From Nocardia transvalensis (GTDB lineage Bacteria > Actinomycetota > Actinomycetes > Mycobacteriales > Mycobacteriaceae): a DNA stretch of 64,000 nucleotides. This document shows, piece after piece, positions 1-8,105 of the stretch (position 1 is its first letter; each line of letters opens with the position of its first letter). The position numbers and the translations under genes are program-made. The notes below the pieces were generated by a model. That model worked only from the letters and a program-made list of their open reading frames with translations, was not told where the DNA came from and did not search any database. The DNA lies in assembly GCF_015477765.1 (NCBI RefSeq), contig NZ_JADLQQ010000004.1, forward strand, positions 248,001 through 312,000, read 5' to 3'.

Positions 1-683
1 GCGGGCAGGGGGGTGCCCGGCGCGATCACGGAGGGCTTCTGATCCTTGCGCGACTGGTAGATCGCGGCCGCGCCCTGAGGGACCTTGATCGAGGACTTCA
101 CCTTCGCGACCTTGTCGCCGTAGGCCTTGATCAGTTCGTTCACCCGGTCCGAACGGTTCACCACGTCGGCGACGGCCTTCAGCTGGTCCTGCCAGTTGGT
201 GATGGAGGAGGAGATCAGCACCGTCGGTGCGATGGCGGTGAGCCGGTCGTAGGCGTCGATGGACTGCTGACCCGGATATCCCTGTCCGCCACCGATGATC
301 AGGTCCGGATGCTGGGCGGCGATGAACTCCAGATTGATGTTGTCGCCGGACGGCAGCACCTGCGTGCCCTGCTTCTCGGCGTCCTCGGCCCAGGCCTGCG
401 GGAACTTGCCGGGCGCGAGCGTGACGCCGAGCACTCGCGGGTCCGCGGCCTTGACCTTGGCGCCGAGATCGTAGAGATATCCGGCGAGCGAGCCGTTGAC
501 CACGACGATGCGCTGCGGGTCCGCGGGCACCGCGACCGCCCCGCGCTCGGTCTGCACCTGCCGGGTGGCCGAGCCGTCGGAGTCCTTCGAGGCGGAGCTA
601 CTACAGCCCGCCACCGCGGCGAGGGCGACGATCAGCAGGGCGACGGCGGCGCGTAGCCGGGCCGTCGTTCGGTACACAGTCAT
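1..683 (-). CDS. Iron-siderophore ABC transporter substrate-binding lipoprotein (partial)
   Basis: This gene runs off the left edge, so the C-terminus is missing. It starts at ATG 683. The N-terminus is a lipoprotein signal peptide ending in a VAGCSSS lipobox, followed by a FecB/FepB-type periplasmic binding domain (visible stretches: PQRIVVVNG, PDLIIGGGQGYPG). This family binds ferric siderophores outside the membrane and hands them to an ABC permease. It begins 26 bp downstream of the thioesterase fragment on the same strand, so it was probably co-transcribed with a siderophore NRPS. The ligand cannot be read from sequence. Confidence 0.85.
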   Translation of the reverse strand, partial: MTVYRTTARLRAAVALLIVALAAVAGCSSSASKDSDGSATRQVQTERGAVAVPADPQRIVVVNGSLAGYLYDLGAKVKAADPRVLGVTLAPGKFPQAWAEDAEKQGTQVLPSGDNINLEFIAAQHPDLIIGGGQGYPGQQSIDAYDRLTAIAPTVLISSSITNWQDQLKAVADVVNRSDRVNELIKAYGDKVAKVKSSIKVPQGAAAIYQSRKDQKPSVIAPGTPLP

Positions 684-709
684 GGGTTCCTTCTTGTTAT
701 GGGGGAGGC

Positions 710-1258
710 TCATGCGCCGATCGCGGGATCGACGTCGAGGAGGGCGGCGATCTCGGTCCAGCCCGTGGGGGACACGATGTCGAAGTGCGAGTAGGGGAGT
801 CGGCGCACGATCACGTGCGCGTCGGCGGCTCGCCATCCGGCCAGTTGCGTGCGCGTGTGGTCGGGCTCGGTGCCGGTATCGGCGACATAGAGCGCCATCG
901 GGCCGGTGTAGCGCGGCGTGGCGGAGCGGGTGACCATGCCGAGCAGATCGGTCGCGGCGGACCGGATAGCGGCCGCGAGTTCCGGGGCGTCGCCGGGCAA
1001 TTCGGGCAGTAGGCCATCGAGCCGAGCGGGATCGCGCAGCGACCGGACCGCCTGCGCGGTGAGCTCGGTGAGTGGATGGGAGTCGACGAGGCCCACATAG
1101 GCCGCGGTTTCACCGCTCTCCTCCAGCGCGGCCGCCAGCGCGTGAACGATATTGCCGCCCAAGGAATATCCGAGCAGGTGGTAGGGGCCGTGGGGTTGGA
1201 TGCGCCGGATGGTGTCGAGGTAGTGGCGGGCCAGCGCGTCGAGGGTGGGCGCTGGCCG
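710..1258 (-). pseudogene. C-terminal thioesterase fragment of an NRPS, 5' part missing
   Basis: From about 1258 down to the stop at 710 the frame encodes a type I thioesterase domain: APTLDALARHYLD, the GYSLGG nucleophile elbow with the catalytic Ser, and PYSHFDIVSP with the terminal His. Such domains release the finished peptide from an NRPS. Nothing upstream in this frame resembles an NRPS; instead the DNA becomes an ABC ATPase read in another frame. The fragment therefore lacks its carrier and condensation modules and has no start of its own. It is either a rearrangement scar or an assembly join. The siderophore receptor gene just downstream suggests a siderophore NRPS. Confidence 0.75.
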
Positions 1259-2130
1259 ACACCGAGTTTCGGAGCCTCCGCCCGCAGGGTGCGGTCGCCG
1301 ACGGTGACCAGGGCCGCCGTGCCGGAGACGTGTTTCACCGTGCACGGCAGCAGGTTCGCGCCGCCGAGGAAGGCGGCGGTGAACGAGCTGGGCGGGCGGC
1401 GCCACAGGTTCTGCGCGGTGTCGACGTCGACCAGGCGGGCGTCTCGCATCACCGCGATGCGGTCGGCCAGCGCCAGCGCCTCGGCCTGGTCGTGGGTGAC
1501 ATAGAGCATCGCGGTGTCCGGCAGGGCCTTTCGCAACTGCTGTAGTTCGGTGAGCATGGATTGGCGCAGCTGCGCGTCCAGCGCCGCCAGCGGCTCGTCG
1601 AGCAGCAGTACTTGCGGGCGAATGGCCAGGGCGCGGGCGATCGCGACCCGCTGTTGCTGCCCGCCGGACAGTTCCCGCGGTAGCCGCCCGGCATAGGCGG
1701 CCATGCCGACCATGTCCAGCGATTGCGTGACGCGGTCGGCAATCTCCTTGCGCGGCACCCGATGCGCCTCGAGGCCGAAGGCGACATTGTCGCGGACCCG
1801 CATATGCGGGAACAGGGCATACGACTGCACGACCACGCCGATACCGCGCTTGGCCGGTGACAGATCGGTGACCTCGCGCCCGGCCAGCCGCACCGCGCCG
1901 GAGGTGGGCCGGACGAACCCGGCCAGCGCCTTCAGCGCGGTCGACTTACCGGAGCCGCTGGGCCCCAGCAGCGCCACCGTTTCCCCGGCGGCCACGCGCA
2001 GGGTGAAATCGGCCAGCGCGACGGTGGCCTTGCGGCCGCGTCCGTAGCTGACGCCGACCCGGTCGAATACGATCGCCGGTTCGGCATCCCCCGCGACGGT
2101 TGCCGAGGCCGAGGTGATCGGTGCGGACAT
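811..2130 (-). CDS. Phosphonate-type ABC transporter ATPase, truncated, with out-of-frame tail
   Basis: ATG 2130. The first ~293 residues are a normal ABC ATPase of the PotA/PhnT type: Walker A GPSGSGKST, Q-loop VVQSYALFPHM, signature LSGGQQQRVAIARAL, Walker B VLLLDEP and the H-loop in YVTHDQAEAL, then the start of the C-terminal TOBE region (LGVGQRP). After about position 1250 the frame enters thioesterase DNA in the wrong phase, so the last ~145 residues are meaningless. The nucleotide-binding domain is intact, but the regulatory tail and the following permease gene are gone. It lies downstream of the aminoethylphosphonate binding protein (24 bp gap), so its role is probably energising phosphonate uptake. 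Confidence 0.75.
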   Translation of the reverse strand: MSAPITSASATVAGDAEPAIVFDRVGVSYGRGRKATVALADFTLRVAAGETVALLGPSGSGKSTALKALAGFVRPTSGAVRLAGREVTDLSPAKRGIGVVVQSYALFPHMRVRDNVAFGLEAHRVPRKEIADRVTQSLDMVGMAAYAGRLPRELSGGQQQRVAIARALAIRPQVLLLDEPLAALDAQLRQSMLTELQQLRKALPDTAMLYVTHDQAEALALADRIAVMRDARLVDVDTAQNLWRRPPSSFTAAFLGGANLLPCTVKHVSGTAALVTVGDRTLRAEAPKLGVGQRPPSTRWPATTSTPSGASNPTAPTTCSDIPWAAISFTRWRPRWRRAVKPRPMWASSTPIHSPSSPRRRSGRCAIPLGSMAYCPNCPATPRNSRPLSGPPRPICSAWSPAPPRRATPARWRSMSPIPAPSPTTRARNWPDGEPPTRT

Positions 2131-2153
2131 GGTTGCGCTCCTGGGGATGTCGA

Positions 2154-3209
2154 TCAGCTTCCGGTGGCCTTCTGATAGGCGGCGATGTCGCCGTCGAGCT
2201 CGTCGCGCACCGTGTTCCAGTCCGGAGTCACCACCGTCACGCCCTGGAGAGAGGCGGCCGGTGACACGGTGCCCGCCGGGGCGGGCACATCCTTCAGGTC
2301 CGTGCGGACCGGGACCGCCATGGCGTCGGGGCCGAGGGTCTTCTGCACGTCGGCCGACAGCAGGAATTCCATCAGCTGCTTCGCCGCATCCCGGTGCGGT
2401 GCGCCCTTGGCCAGCCCCATCACATACGGCACGGCCACGGTGCTGCGCTTGCCGTCGGCGGTGGCGGGGAAGAAGACGGTGAACTTCGAGCCCTTCTCCT
2501 TGATGGTCGCCAGATTCATCTGCACATCGCCGTTGGCGACCAGCAATTCGCCGTTGTCGACCTTGGGCTGCAGCTTGCCGGTGGAGGCGGACGGTCCGAC
2601 ATTGTTGGCCTGCAGCCTGCCCAGATAGTCGAGCGCACCCTGCTTACCGAACAGCTGCTGCAGCAGGATCAGCACGGCGGTGCCGTCACCGGCTTGCCCG
2701 GGCGTCGAATACTGGATCTTGCCCTTGAATTCCGGCTTCAGCAGGTCGTCCCAGGCGAGCTTCGAACTGTCGACCGACGGATGTGCGATGAACGACAGGT
2801 AATTCCCGGCCAGCGTGACGTATGCGCCGCCCGGATCCTTGTCGGTGGCGGCCACCGCACCGGTGTCGATGCCGCTGTCCTGCAGCAGACCCGACCTGTT
2901 CGCCTTCTGAATGAACGGCGGCAGTGTGACCACGACGTCGGCCTGCGGGTTGGACTGTTCCTTGTCGACCCGATTGACCACCTCACCGGATCCGGCCTCG
3001 ACCAGATTCACCGAAATGCCGGTCTGTTCCCTGAATTTCGCGAACTGGGTCCGGTACCAGTCGCCGACACCGTCGGCGGAGTACACGGTGACGGTCTTGT
3101 CGTCGCCGGAGGTCCCGGTGCCGCCACAGGCCGCGGCGGTGACCGCGACGGCGGTGGCACAGGCCAGAGCGAGCGTGGTGCGTGCGAGGCGGGATGTCGA
3201 GAGACGCAC
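2154..3209 (-). CDS. phnS: 2-aminoethylphosphonate ABC transporter substrate-binding lipoprotein
   Basis: The 351-residue protein begins at ATG 3209 with a lipoprotein signal (lipobox around VTAAACG). The mature part is an extracellular solute-binding domain of the iron(III)/spermidine/AEP type (KTVTVYSADGVGDWY, PQADVVVTLPPF, LLKPEFKGKIQYSTPG). The AEP assignment rests on the neighbours: a phosphonatase-like HAD enzyme ends 5 bp upstream and an ABC ATPase follows. It would capture the phosphonate outside the membrane. A related ferric or polyamine ligand cannot be excluded from sequence alone. Confidence 0.8.
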   Translation of the reverse strand: MRLSTSRLARTTLALACATAVAVTAAACGGTGTSGDDKTVTVYSADGVGDWYRTQFAKFREQTGISVNLVEAGSGEVVNRVDKEQSNPQADVVVTLPPFIQKANRSGLLQDSGIDTGAVAATDKDPGGAYVTLAGNYLSFIAHPSVDSSKLAWDDLLKPEFKGKIQYSTPGQAGDGTAVLILLQQLFGKQGALDYLGRLQANNVGPSASTGKLQPKVDNGELLVANGDVQMNLATIKEKGSKFTVFFPATADGKRSTVAVPYVMGLAKGAPHRDAAKQLMEFLLSADVQKTLGPDAMAVPVRTDLKDVPAPAGTVSPAASLQGVTVVTPDWNTVRDELDGDIAAYQKATGS

Positions 3210-3214
3210 GATGA

Positions 3215-3922
3215 CTACAACTTTCGTGTGGAACGGAAGGGTGAATCGAAGGGAAGGAGCAGGTCGGCGAACTGCACGACCGACGGCACGATGTGGGTGG
3301 CACCGGCGGCACGCAAGCGGTCCTCGTCATGAGCGCCGGTGAGGGTGCCCGCGACGATGCGCGACCCGGCGGCAAGTCCACTGGCGATATCGCTGGCCGT
3401 ATCGCCCAGCACCGCAACGCGATCCACCGCATTGATGCGCAGCCGCATCAGGGCGGTGAGCACGAGGTCCGGATACGGTCGGCCGCGTCCGGCCTCCGAC
3501 GGTGCCAGCGTGAGATCGGCGAGGTCGGACCAGCCCAGGGCGGCCAGCAGCTTGTCCTGGGTGCCGCGGCTGAATCCGGTGGTCAGCGCCACCTTGATCC
3601 CCGCCGCACGCAGGGCCGAGATCGCCTCGGCCGCACCGGGAATCGGTACCGCCTCGCTCGCGAACTCGTCGTAGGCGGCCTCGAAGGCGCGGTTGGCCAG
3701 GTGGGCGCGGTCCTCGTCGCCGAACAGTGCACGGAACACCGTGATCTTCGATTGGCCCATCGTGTCGACCACGTACTTCCGCGCGGCCTCGCGGTCGGGG
3801 CCGTCGGCCTCGAGACCGGCGGCGGTGGCGGCGGCGTCGAAGGCGCGCAGCACCAGCCCGCCGTCGGCGACGGTGGTACCGGCCATATCGAGGACGGCCA
3901 GCTCGATCTGCTTGTCGGACAT
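3215..3922 (-). CDS. Phosphonatase-like HAD hydrolase
   Basis: The 235-residue protein starts at ATG 3922, preceded by an AGAGGAAAT ribosome site; longer in-frame extensions lack homology. HAD motif I is LDMAGTTV (nucleophile Asp12; an Ala two residues later as in phosphonatases), and motif IV is LGDTASDI. The cap contains TMGQSK, placing Lys59 where phosphonoacetaldehyde hydrolase forms its Schiff base. The family is expected to cleave the C-P bond of phosphonoacetaldehyde to acetaldehyde and phosphate. It sits between the FAD oxidase and the phosphonate-binding protein in one operon. It matches the PhnX-like subfamily usually found beside such FAD oxidoreductases. Confidence 0.83.
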   Translation of the reverse strand: MSDKQIELAVLDMAGTTVADGGLVLRAFDAAATAAGLEADGPDREAARKYVVDTMGQSKITVFRALFGDEDRAHLANRAFEAAYDEFASEAVPIPGAAEAISALRAAGIKVALTTGFSRGTQDKLLAALGWSDLADLTLAPSEAGRGRPYPDLVLTALMRLRINAVDRVAVLGDTASDIASGLAAGSRIVAGTLTGAHDEDRLRAAGATHIVPSVVQFADLLLPFDSPFRSTRKL

Positions 3923-3933
3923 GGCATTTCCTC

Positions 3934-5055
3934 TCAGAGATTCAGCAGGTCGGCGGTTTCCTCGCCGAGCGCGGGGCCCAGGGTCATGCCACGCCCGCCC
4001 GGGCCGGTGATCACCCAGACGTTGTCGGCGGCCCGGGTGCGGGTGACGATTGCGGCCGGATCGATGCTCTGGCTGTACACCCCGGCCCAGCGCCGCACGA
4101 TCGGCGGCAGTCTGCGGCCCAGCAGGTCCTCGGTGACGGCGGCGAGATGCTCGTAGGGCGCCTCGTCCACGTCGAAGGCGAACGGTTCGTCGTATTCGTG
4201 GGTGTCGCCGATCGTCAGGCCGCCGTGCAGCCGCTGCACACACAGCAGCTGCATCTGGTGCCGGGCGGCGGTGAAGCCCTGGGACTCTTCGCGATTCAGG
4301 CGGTCGAGTGCGGGCCCGGCGAAACCGGGGTAGTAGCGGAAACTGTCGCCGTCGGCGATGGCGGTGGTGAGCTGCTCACCCAGCGGTGCGGTCTGCATCA
4401 TCTGCAGCCGCACGCGGCGAACCGGGATGTCGCCCACCAGTTCCCGGGTCAGGCCCGAATGGGCGGCCCCGGGGCACACCAGGACCAGATCGGCCGCGAA
4501 GCGGCGCCCGCGATCGTCGACGACGGTGGAGCCGGTGACCGCGCGGGCCTCGGTGCCCGCGTGGAAGGTGTAGCGGCCGGTGGCCTCCATATGGGCGCGC
4601 AGGGCCGGCATGGCCTGGCGGGACTCCACGGCGGCGTCGAACGAACAGTGCAGTCCCGCAAGGAATTTTCCGCGCAGCGCCGGATTCAGCGCGCGGACCT
4701 CGTCCGGCTCCAGCAGCGTGAATCCGCGCTCGGCCGCCGTGGGTCCGGCGGCCGCGGCCTCGGCGACCGCCAACTCGGCCGCGGTGCGCACCAGCGTGAT
4801 CGACCCGGCCGGACGGAAACCGACCCCCGCGACCCGGCCCCCGATCTCCTCCCACAGTTGCCGCGACCGCAGCGTGATCGCCAATTCGCCTGCGCTGCGG
4901 CCCGATACCCACACCAGGCCGAAATTGCGGACCGTGGCGCCGCGGGCCTCGGTCTCGCGCTCCAGCTGCACCACCTCGTGGCCGCGGCCGATGGCCGCGA
5001 AGGCGTGCGCGGTGCCGAGAACGCCGCCGCCGATGATGACCAATCGCATGCCCAC
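3934..5055 (-). CDS. FAD-dependent amine oxidoreductase of phosphonate loci
   Basis: A D-amino-acid-oxidase-fold flavoprotein of about 373 residues. The N-terminus is a dinucleotide-binding motif (LVIIGGGVLGTAHA), followed by the RNFGLVWVSGR stretch typical of the FAD oxidoreductases that pair with PhnX-like hydrolases. The C-terminus has GPGGRGMTLGPALGEE for FAD. The start is GTG 5055 or ATG 5049, six bases apart. Likely role: oxidative deamination of aminoethylphosphonate or its N-methyl form to phosphonoacetaldehyde, the substrate of the next gene. No PhnW transaminase is present, which supports this. It is first in the operon, behind two regulator operators. Confidence 0.8.
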   Translation of the reverse strand: MGMRLVIIGGGVLGTAHAFAAIGRGHEVVQLERETEARGATVRNFGLVWVSGRSAGELAITLRSRQLWEEIGGRVAGVGFRPAGSITLVRTAAELAVAEAAAAGPTAAERGFTLLEPDEVRALNPALRGKFLAGLHCSFDAAVESRQAMPALRAHMEATGRYTFHAGTEARAVTGSTVVDDRGRRFAADLVLVCPGAAHSGLTRELVGDIPVRRVRLQMMQTAPLGEQLTTAIADGDSFRYYPGFAGPALDRLNREESQGFTAARHQMQLLCVQRLHGGLTIGDTHEYDEPFAFDVDEAPYEHLAAVTEDLLGRRLPPIVRRWAGVYSQSIDPAAIVTRTRAADNVWVITGPGGRGMTLGPALGEETADLLNL

Positions 5056-5067
5056 ATCATGCGCAAT

Positions 5068-5077
5068 GGTCTAGACC
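5068..5077. promoter_or_regulatory. GntR/UTRA operator 1
   Basis: Perfect 10-bp palindrome GGTCTAGACC, 12 bp upstream of the FAD oxidase start. It matches the GT-n-TA-n-AC pattern of HutC-type GntR regulators and shares its core with operator 2. It is placed to repress the phosphonate operon. Confidence 0.65.
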
Positions 5078-5109
5078 GTTGAGTGTGTCCCGTGCGAACG
5101 CTGGGTTAA

Positions 5110-5129
5110 CAATTGGTATAGACCAATTG
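5110..5129. promoter_or_regulatory. GntR/UTRA operator 2
   Basis: Inverted repeat CAATTGGT / ACCAATTG with a 4-bp centre. Its core GGTATAGACC differs by one base from operator 1. It ends 5 bp before the -10 box of the regulator gene, so it is well placed for autorepression. Confidence 0.7.
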
Positions 5130-5133
5130 CGGG

Positions 5134-5139
5134 TACGCT
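5134..5139 (+). promoter_or_regulatory. Leaderless -10 box of the GntR gene
   Basis: TACGCT, 6 nt before ATG 5146, with no ribosome site between. This implies transcription starts at or next to the start codon. Confidence 0.5.
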
Positions 5140-5145
5140 GTCGGC

Positions 5146-5859
5146 ATGGACGCACAAGAGGTGGCGCGCCTGCCCAAGGCGTATCGGGTGCGCACACAGA
5201 TCGAGAGCATCATCGGCGAATTGGCCGAGGGCGATCCGGTGCCCTCGGAGCGGGAGCTCGCGGGCCGATTCGAGGTGGCGCGCGAAACCGTGCGCCAGGC
5301 GCTACGAGATCTCTTGGTGGAGGGCAGGATTCGCCGCCAGGGCCGCGGCACGGTGGTCTCGCGCCCGAAGATGGTGCAGCCGCTGTCGCTGCGCTCCTAC
5401 ACCGAAGCCGCGCTGAGTCTGGGCCGCACACCGGGCCGCCTGCTGGTCGGCTGGGACGATCTGCCCGCCGACGCGGACACCGCCGAGGCGCTGGGCGTGC
5501 CGGTGGGCACCCCGGTCATGCATCTCGAGCGCATCCTGCTCGCCGACGGCGAAAAGATCGGCCTGGAGAGCACGTTCCTCACCCTGGAACGCTTCGGCGG
5601 CCTGCGGACGAGCTTCGACCCGACCACCTCGCTGTACGCCGCGATGCGCGCCGCTGGGGTCGTCTTCGGCTCGGCGCGCGAGCGAATCGAAACCGTGCTC
5701 GCCTCCCCGCGGGAGGCCGCCCTGCTGGACTGCACCACCGCGCTCCCGACGATCCTGCTGCACCGCCGCACCCTCGACGCCGACGGCGCCCCCATCGAAC
5801 GCGTCCGCGCCCTCTACCGCGGCGACCGCATCGCGTTCGAGGCGCACCTGCGCGAGTAG
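5146..5859 (+). CDS. GntR family (HutC/UTRA) regulator of the phosphonate operon
   Basis: A 237-residue regulator starting at ATG 5146. Residues ~10-75 form the GntR winged helix (PSERELAGRFEVARETVRQAL, then the GRIRRQGRGTVV wing). Residues ~90-235 form a UTRA ligand-binding domain (GVPVGTPVMHLERI, IERVRALYRGDRIAFEAHL). It is divergent from the phosphonate operon, and the shared 90-bp gap holds two matching operators. It probably represses the operon until a phosphonate-derived ligand binds. Its stop lies 1 bp from the convergent stop of the HMG-CoA synthase gene. Confidence 0.88.
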   Translation: MDAQEVARLPKAYRVRTQIESIIGELAEGDPVPSERELAGRFEVARETVRQALRDLLVEGRIRRQGRGTVVSRPKMVQPLSLRSYTEAALSLGRTPGRLLVGWDDLPADADTAEALGVPVGTPVMHLERILLADGEKIGLESTFLTLERFGGLRTSFDPTTSLYAAMRAAGVVFGSARERIETVLASPREAALLDCTTALPTILLHRRTLDADGAPIERVRALYRGDRIAFEAHLRE

Positions 5860-5860
5860 G

Positions 5861-7048
5861 TCAGCGCGTGGCGGAGTGGTTGACCTCGTAGATCCGCTTG
5901 TGCTCGTCGATTCCGGCGAGCCGGTAGGGAGCAGTGGTCGTGCGTGGAAAGCGGTGAGTGCCACCATCGGTCGGCAGCTCCGTCGCATGCAGCGCGCGGT
6001 AGCTCTGGTAGTCGATGGGCTGTCGCCGGGCGATCACGTCTCGGTGGTGGTCGGCGCGGCGGTGATCGCGGTAGCCGGGCATCACGGTCGCACCGAAGAA
6101 CTCCGCGACGCAGCCGGACCCGTAGCTGAGCATGCCGACCGAGCGCCCGTCGAGATCGTCGGTGTGGTCCAGCAGCGACGCCAGCGCGATGAACACCGAG
6201 GCCGTATAGCTGTTGCCGATCACCCGGTTGTACAGGGTGGTGGGCTCGATCGCCGCGCGGATCGACTCCTTGTCGGTGGGCAGGCCCGCGATGGCGGCCA
6301 GGTGCGCGTGCGCCTTGTATGCCATCTTCGTGAACGGCTGGTGGTAGCAGAAGGACGCGAATTCACTTGCCGCAAGACCGTTCTGGGCGCTGTAGTCCTT
6401 CCATGCCGCCTCCACGGCCTGCAGGTAGGCATCGATCGACGCCTTGCCGTCGACCACCGCGGTGGATCGATAGTTCGGACGCCAGAAGTCCATGATGTCG
6501 GCGGTGTACAGACCCGAGGGACCGTCTATGCGCACCAGCGCGGGATCCGCGCCGACCAGCAGCGCCACCGCGGCCGCGCCCTGCGTCGGCTCGCCGGGGC
6601 TGTCGAGGTCGTATTTCGCGATATCGCTGGCGAGAACCAGAACTCGCTGGTCCGGATTGCGCGCGACCATCGCCAGCGCGAGCTGCAGCGCGCCGGTGGC
6701 GCCGTAGCACGCCTGCTTCAGTTCCAGCACACGCGTCGCCGAGGACAGCCCGAGCAGCGACGCGACGTAGATACCGGCCGACTTGGACTGATCGATACCG
6801 GTTTCGGTGCCCAGCAGCACCGTCCGGATGCCCTCGGTGCCGTGCCGGTCGATGATCGGCTGCGCCGCCGCTGCCGCGATCGTGACGATGTCCTCGTCCA
6901 GCGCCGCGACGCTCATCAGTTCCTGGCCGATGCCGGCGTGGTATTTCGCGACATCCACACCGGTGTGCGCCGCCAACGTGCTGTGCGCCAAGACATTCTC
7001 GGTGGTGGCGAAACACAGGTCGTGGATTCCCAGCGGTTGTTCCTGCAT
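5861..7048 (-). CDS. mvaS: Hydroxymethylglutaryl-CoA synthase
   Basis: A 395-residue protein from ATG 7048. It condenses acetyl-CoA with acetoacetyl-CoA to HMG-CoA, the committed step into the mevalonate pathway. The catalytic Cys114 lies in ELKQACYGATGA, the conserved Glu in LLGTETGIDQSKS, and a His in CYHQPFTKMAYKAH. Length matches bacterial HMGS. It is the last gene of a six-gene mevalonate operon and starts 13 bp after the HMG-CoA reductase stop. An in-frame upstream extension overlaps the reductase and is not real. Confidence 0.93.
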   Translation of the reverse strand: MQEQPLGIHDLCFATTENVLAHSTLAAHTGVDVAKYHAGIGQELMSVAALDEDIVTIAAAAAQPIIDRHGTEGIRTVLLGTETGIDQSKSAGIYVASLLGLSSATRVLELKQACYGATGALQLALAMVARNPDQRVLVLASDIAKYDLDSPGEPTQGAAAVALLVGADPALVRIDGPSGLYTADIMDFWRPNYRSTAVVDGKASIDAYLQAVEAAWKDYSAQNGLAASEFASFCYHQPFTKMAYKAHAHLAAIAGLPTDKESIRAAIEPTTLYNRVIGNSYTASVFIALASLLDHTDDLDGRSVGMLSYGSGCVAEFFGATVMPGYRDHRRADHHRDVIARRQPIDYQSYRALHATELPTDGGTHRFPRTTTAPYRLAGIDEHKRIYEVNHSATR

Positions 7049-7061
7049 GATCTTCGCTTTC

Positions 7062-8105
7062 CTATCGGGTGGACGCTCGTTCGAGCTGCACGTGGGCGCG
7101 CATGAGCTCGCCCGGGTTGGTCTGCGCCGCCATGAGCGACAACTCACCGCACAGGACTCCCGCGGCGGCGAGGACCGCCAGTCGGCGCGCATTCTCGCCC
7201 GGGTTGCGCTCCGCACGGCAGCCCAGCCGGGTGAGGTTGTCGGACACGAAGTCGATCCCCTTTCCGTTGCCGACGGTTCCGACGATCAGATTCGGCAGGG
7301 TGCAGGAGAAATACAGGTCCCCGTCGCGGTCCTCGGCATAGGTGATGCCCTGCGAGCCTTCGACGATATTGGCGGCATCCTGTCCGGTGGCCAGATAGAA
7401 GGCCAGCAGCATATTGGCGTAATGCGCGTTGGCCGAACGTATTCCGCCCGCCAGCAGCGTGCCGATGAGGTTTTTCTTGATGTTCAGTTCGGCGATCTTG
7501 CCGGCGGTGGTGTGCAGCACCTCGCGCACGACGGGCTCGGGCACCAGTAACTCCGTCACGACATTCTTGCCGCGGCCGAGGATGCCGTTCACCGCGGTCG
7601 CCTTCTTGTCGGTGCAGTAGTTCGCGGAAATCGATCCGTACGACAGCTCCGGATGCAAGTTCAGGATGTGCTGGGTCAGCAGGTCCGCGGCCAGGGTGGC
7701 CATATTGTGCCCGGAGGCGTCGCCGGTGGTGAATTCGAAGCGCAGGTACAGCAGATTCGCGACGATCTCGTAGCGCAGTCCGACCAGGTTCGCGAATTTG
7801 CTGCCGCCCGCGACCACGTGCTGCAGCCCGTCGAGGTCGGCGGTCAGTCGCTCGGCCGCCGATCGCGCGGCCGCGGCGTCGGGCGCCTCCAGCAGGATGG
7901 AACGGGTCATCCGCTCATCGATCACCGTCGCCACGATGCCCCGCTCGACGAGGCGCGTGATCTTCGCGCCGCGACCGACCGAGGGCCACAGCGGCGATTC
8001 GTAGGTGGCCAGGGGGATCTCGGTCTCGATCTCTCCGGCATCGCCGGTGATCCGGATCGGGCCCACCCAGCGGCAGGGTATGGCCGCCGTCACGGTTTCG
8101 GTCAT
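7062..8105 (-). CDS. Hydroxymethylglutaryl-CoA reductase (class I type)
   Basis: A 347-residue protein from ATG 8105; the start overlaps the isomerase stop (ATGA). It reduces HMG-CoA to mevalonate with NAD(P)H. Conserved features are the ESPLWPSVGRGAKI stretch with the catalytic Glu, DASGHNMAT with the catalytic Asp, NYCTDKKATAVN with the catalytic Lys, and the cofactor region VGTVGNGKGIDF. The short form without membrane anchor fits actinobacterial mevalonate clusters, where the enzyme is soluble. Confidence 0.93.
   Translation of the reverse strand: MTETVTAAIPCRWVGPIRITGDAGEIETEIPLATYESPLWPSVGRGAKITRLVERGIVATVIDERMTRSILLEAPDAAAARSAAERLTADLDGLQHVVAGGSKFANLVGLRYEIVANLLYLRFEFTTGDASGHNMATLAADLLTQHILNLHPELSYGSISANYCTDKKATAVNGILGRGKNVVTELLVPEPVVREVLHTTAGKIAELNIKKNLIGTLLAGGIRSANAHYANMLLAFYLATGQDAANIVEGSQGITYAEDRDGDLYFSCTLPNLIVGTVGNGKGIDFVSDNLTRLGCRAERNPGENARRLAVLAAAGVLCGELSLMAAQTNPGELMRAHVQLERASTR

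Noticed and set aside
3923..4243. N-terminal extension of the phosphonatase-like protein to 4243.
   Set aside because: It runs antiphase through the FAD oxidase gene, and the HAD motif starts right after ATG 3922.
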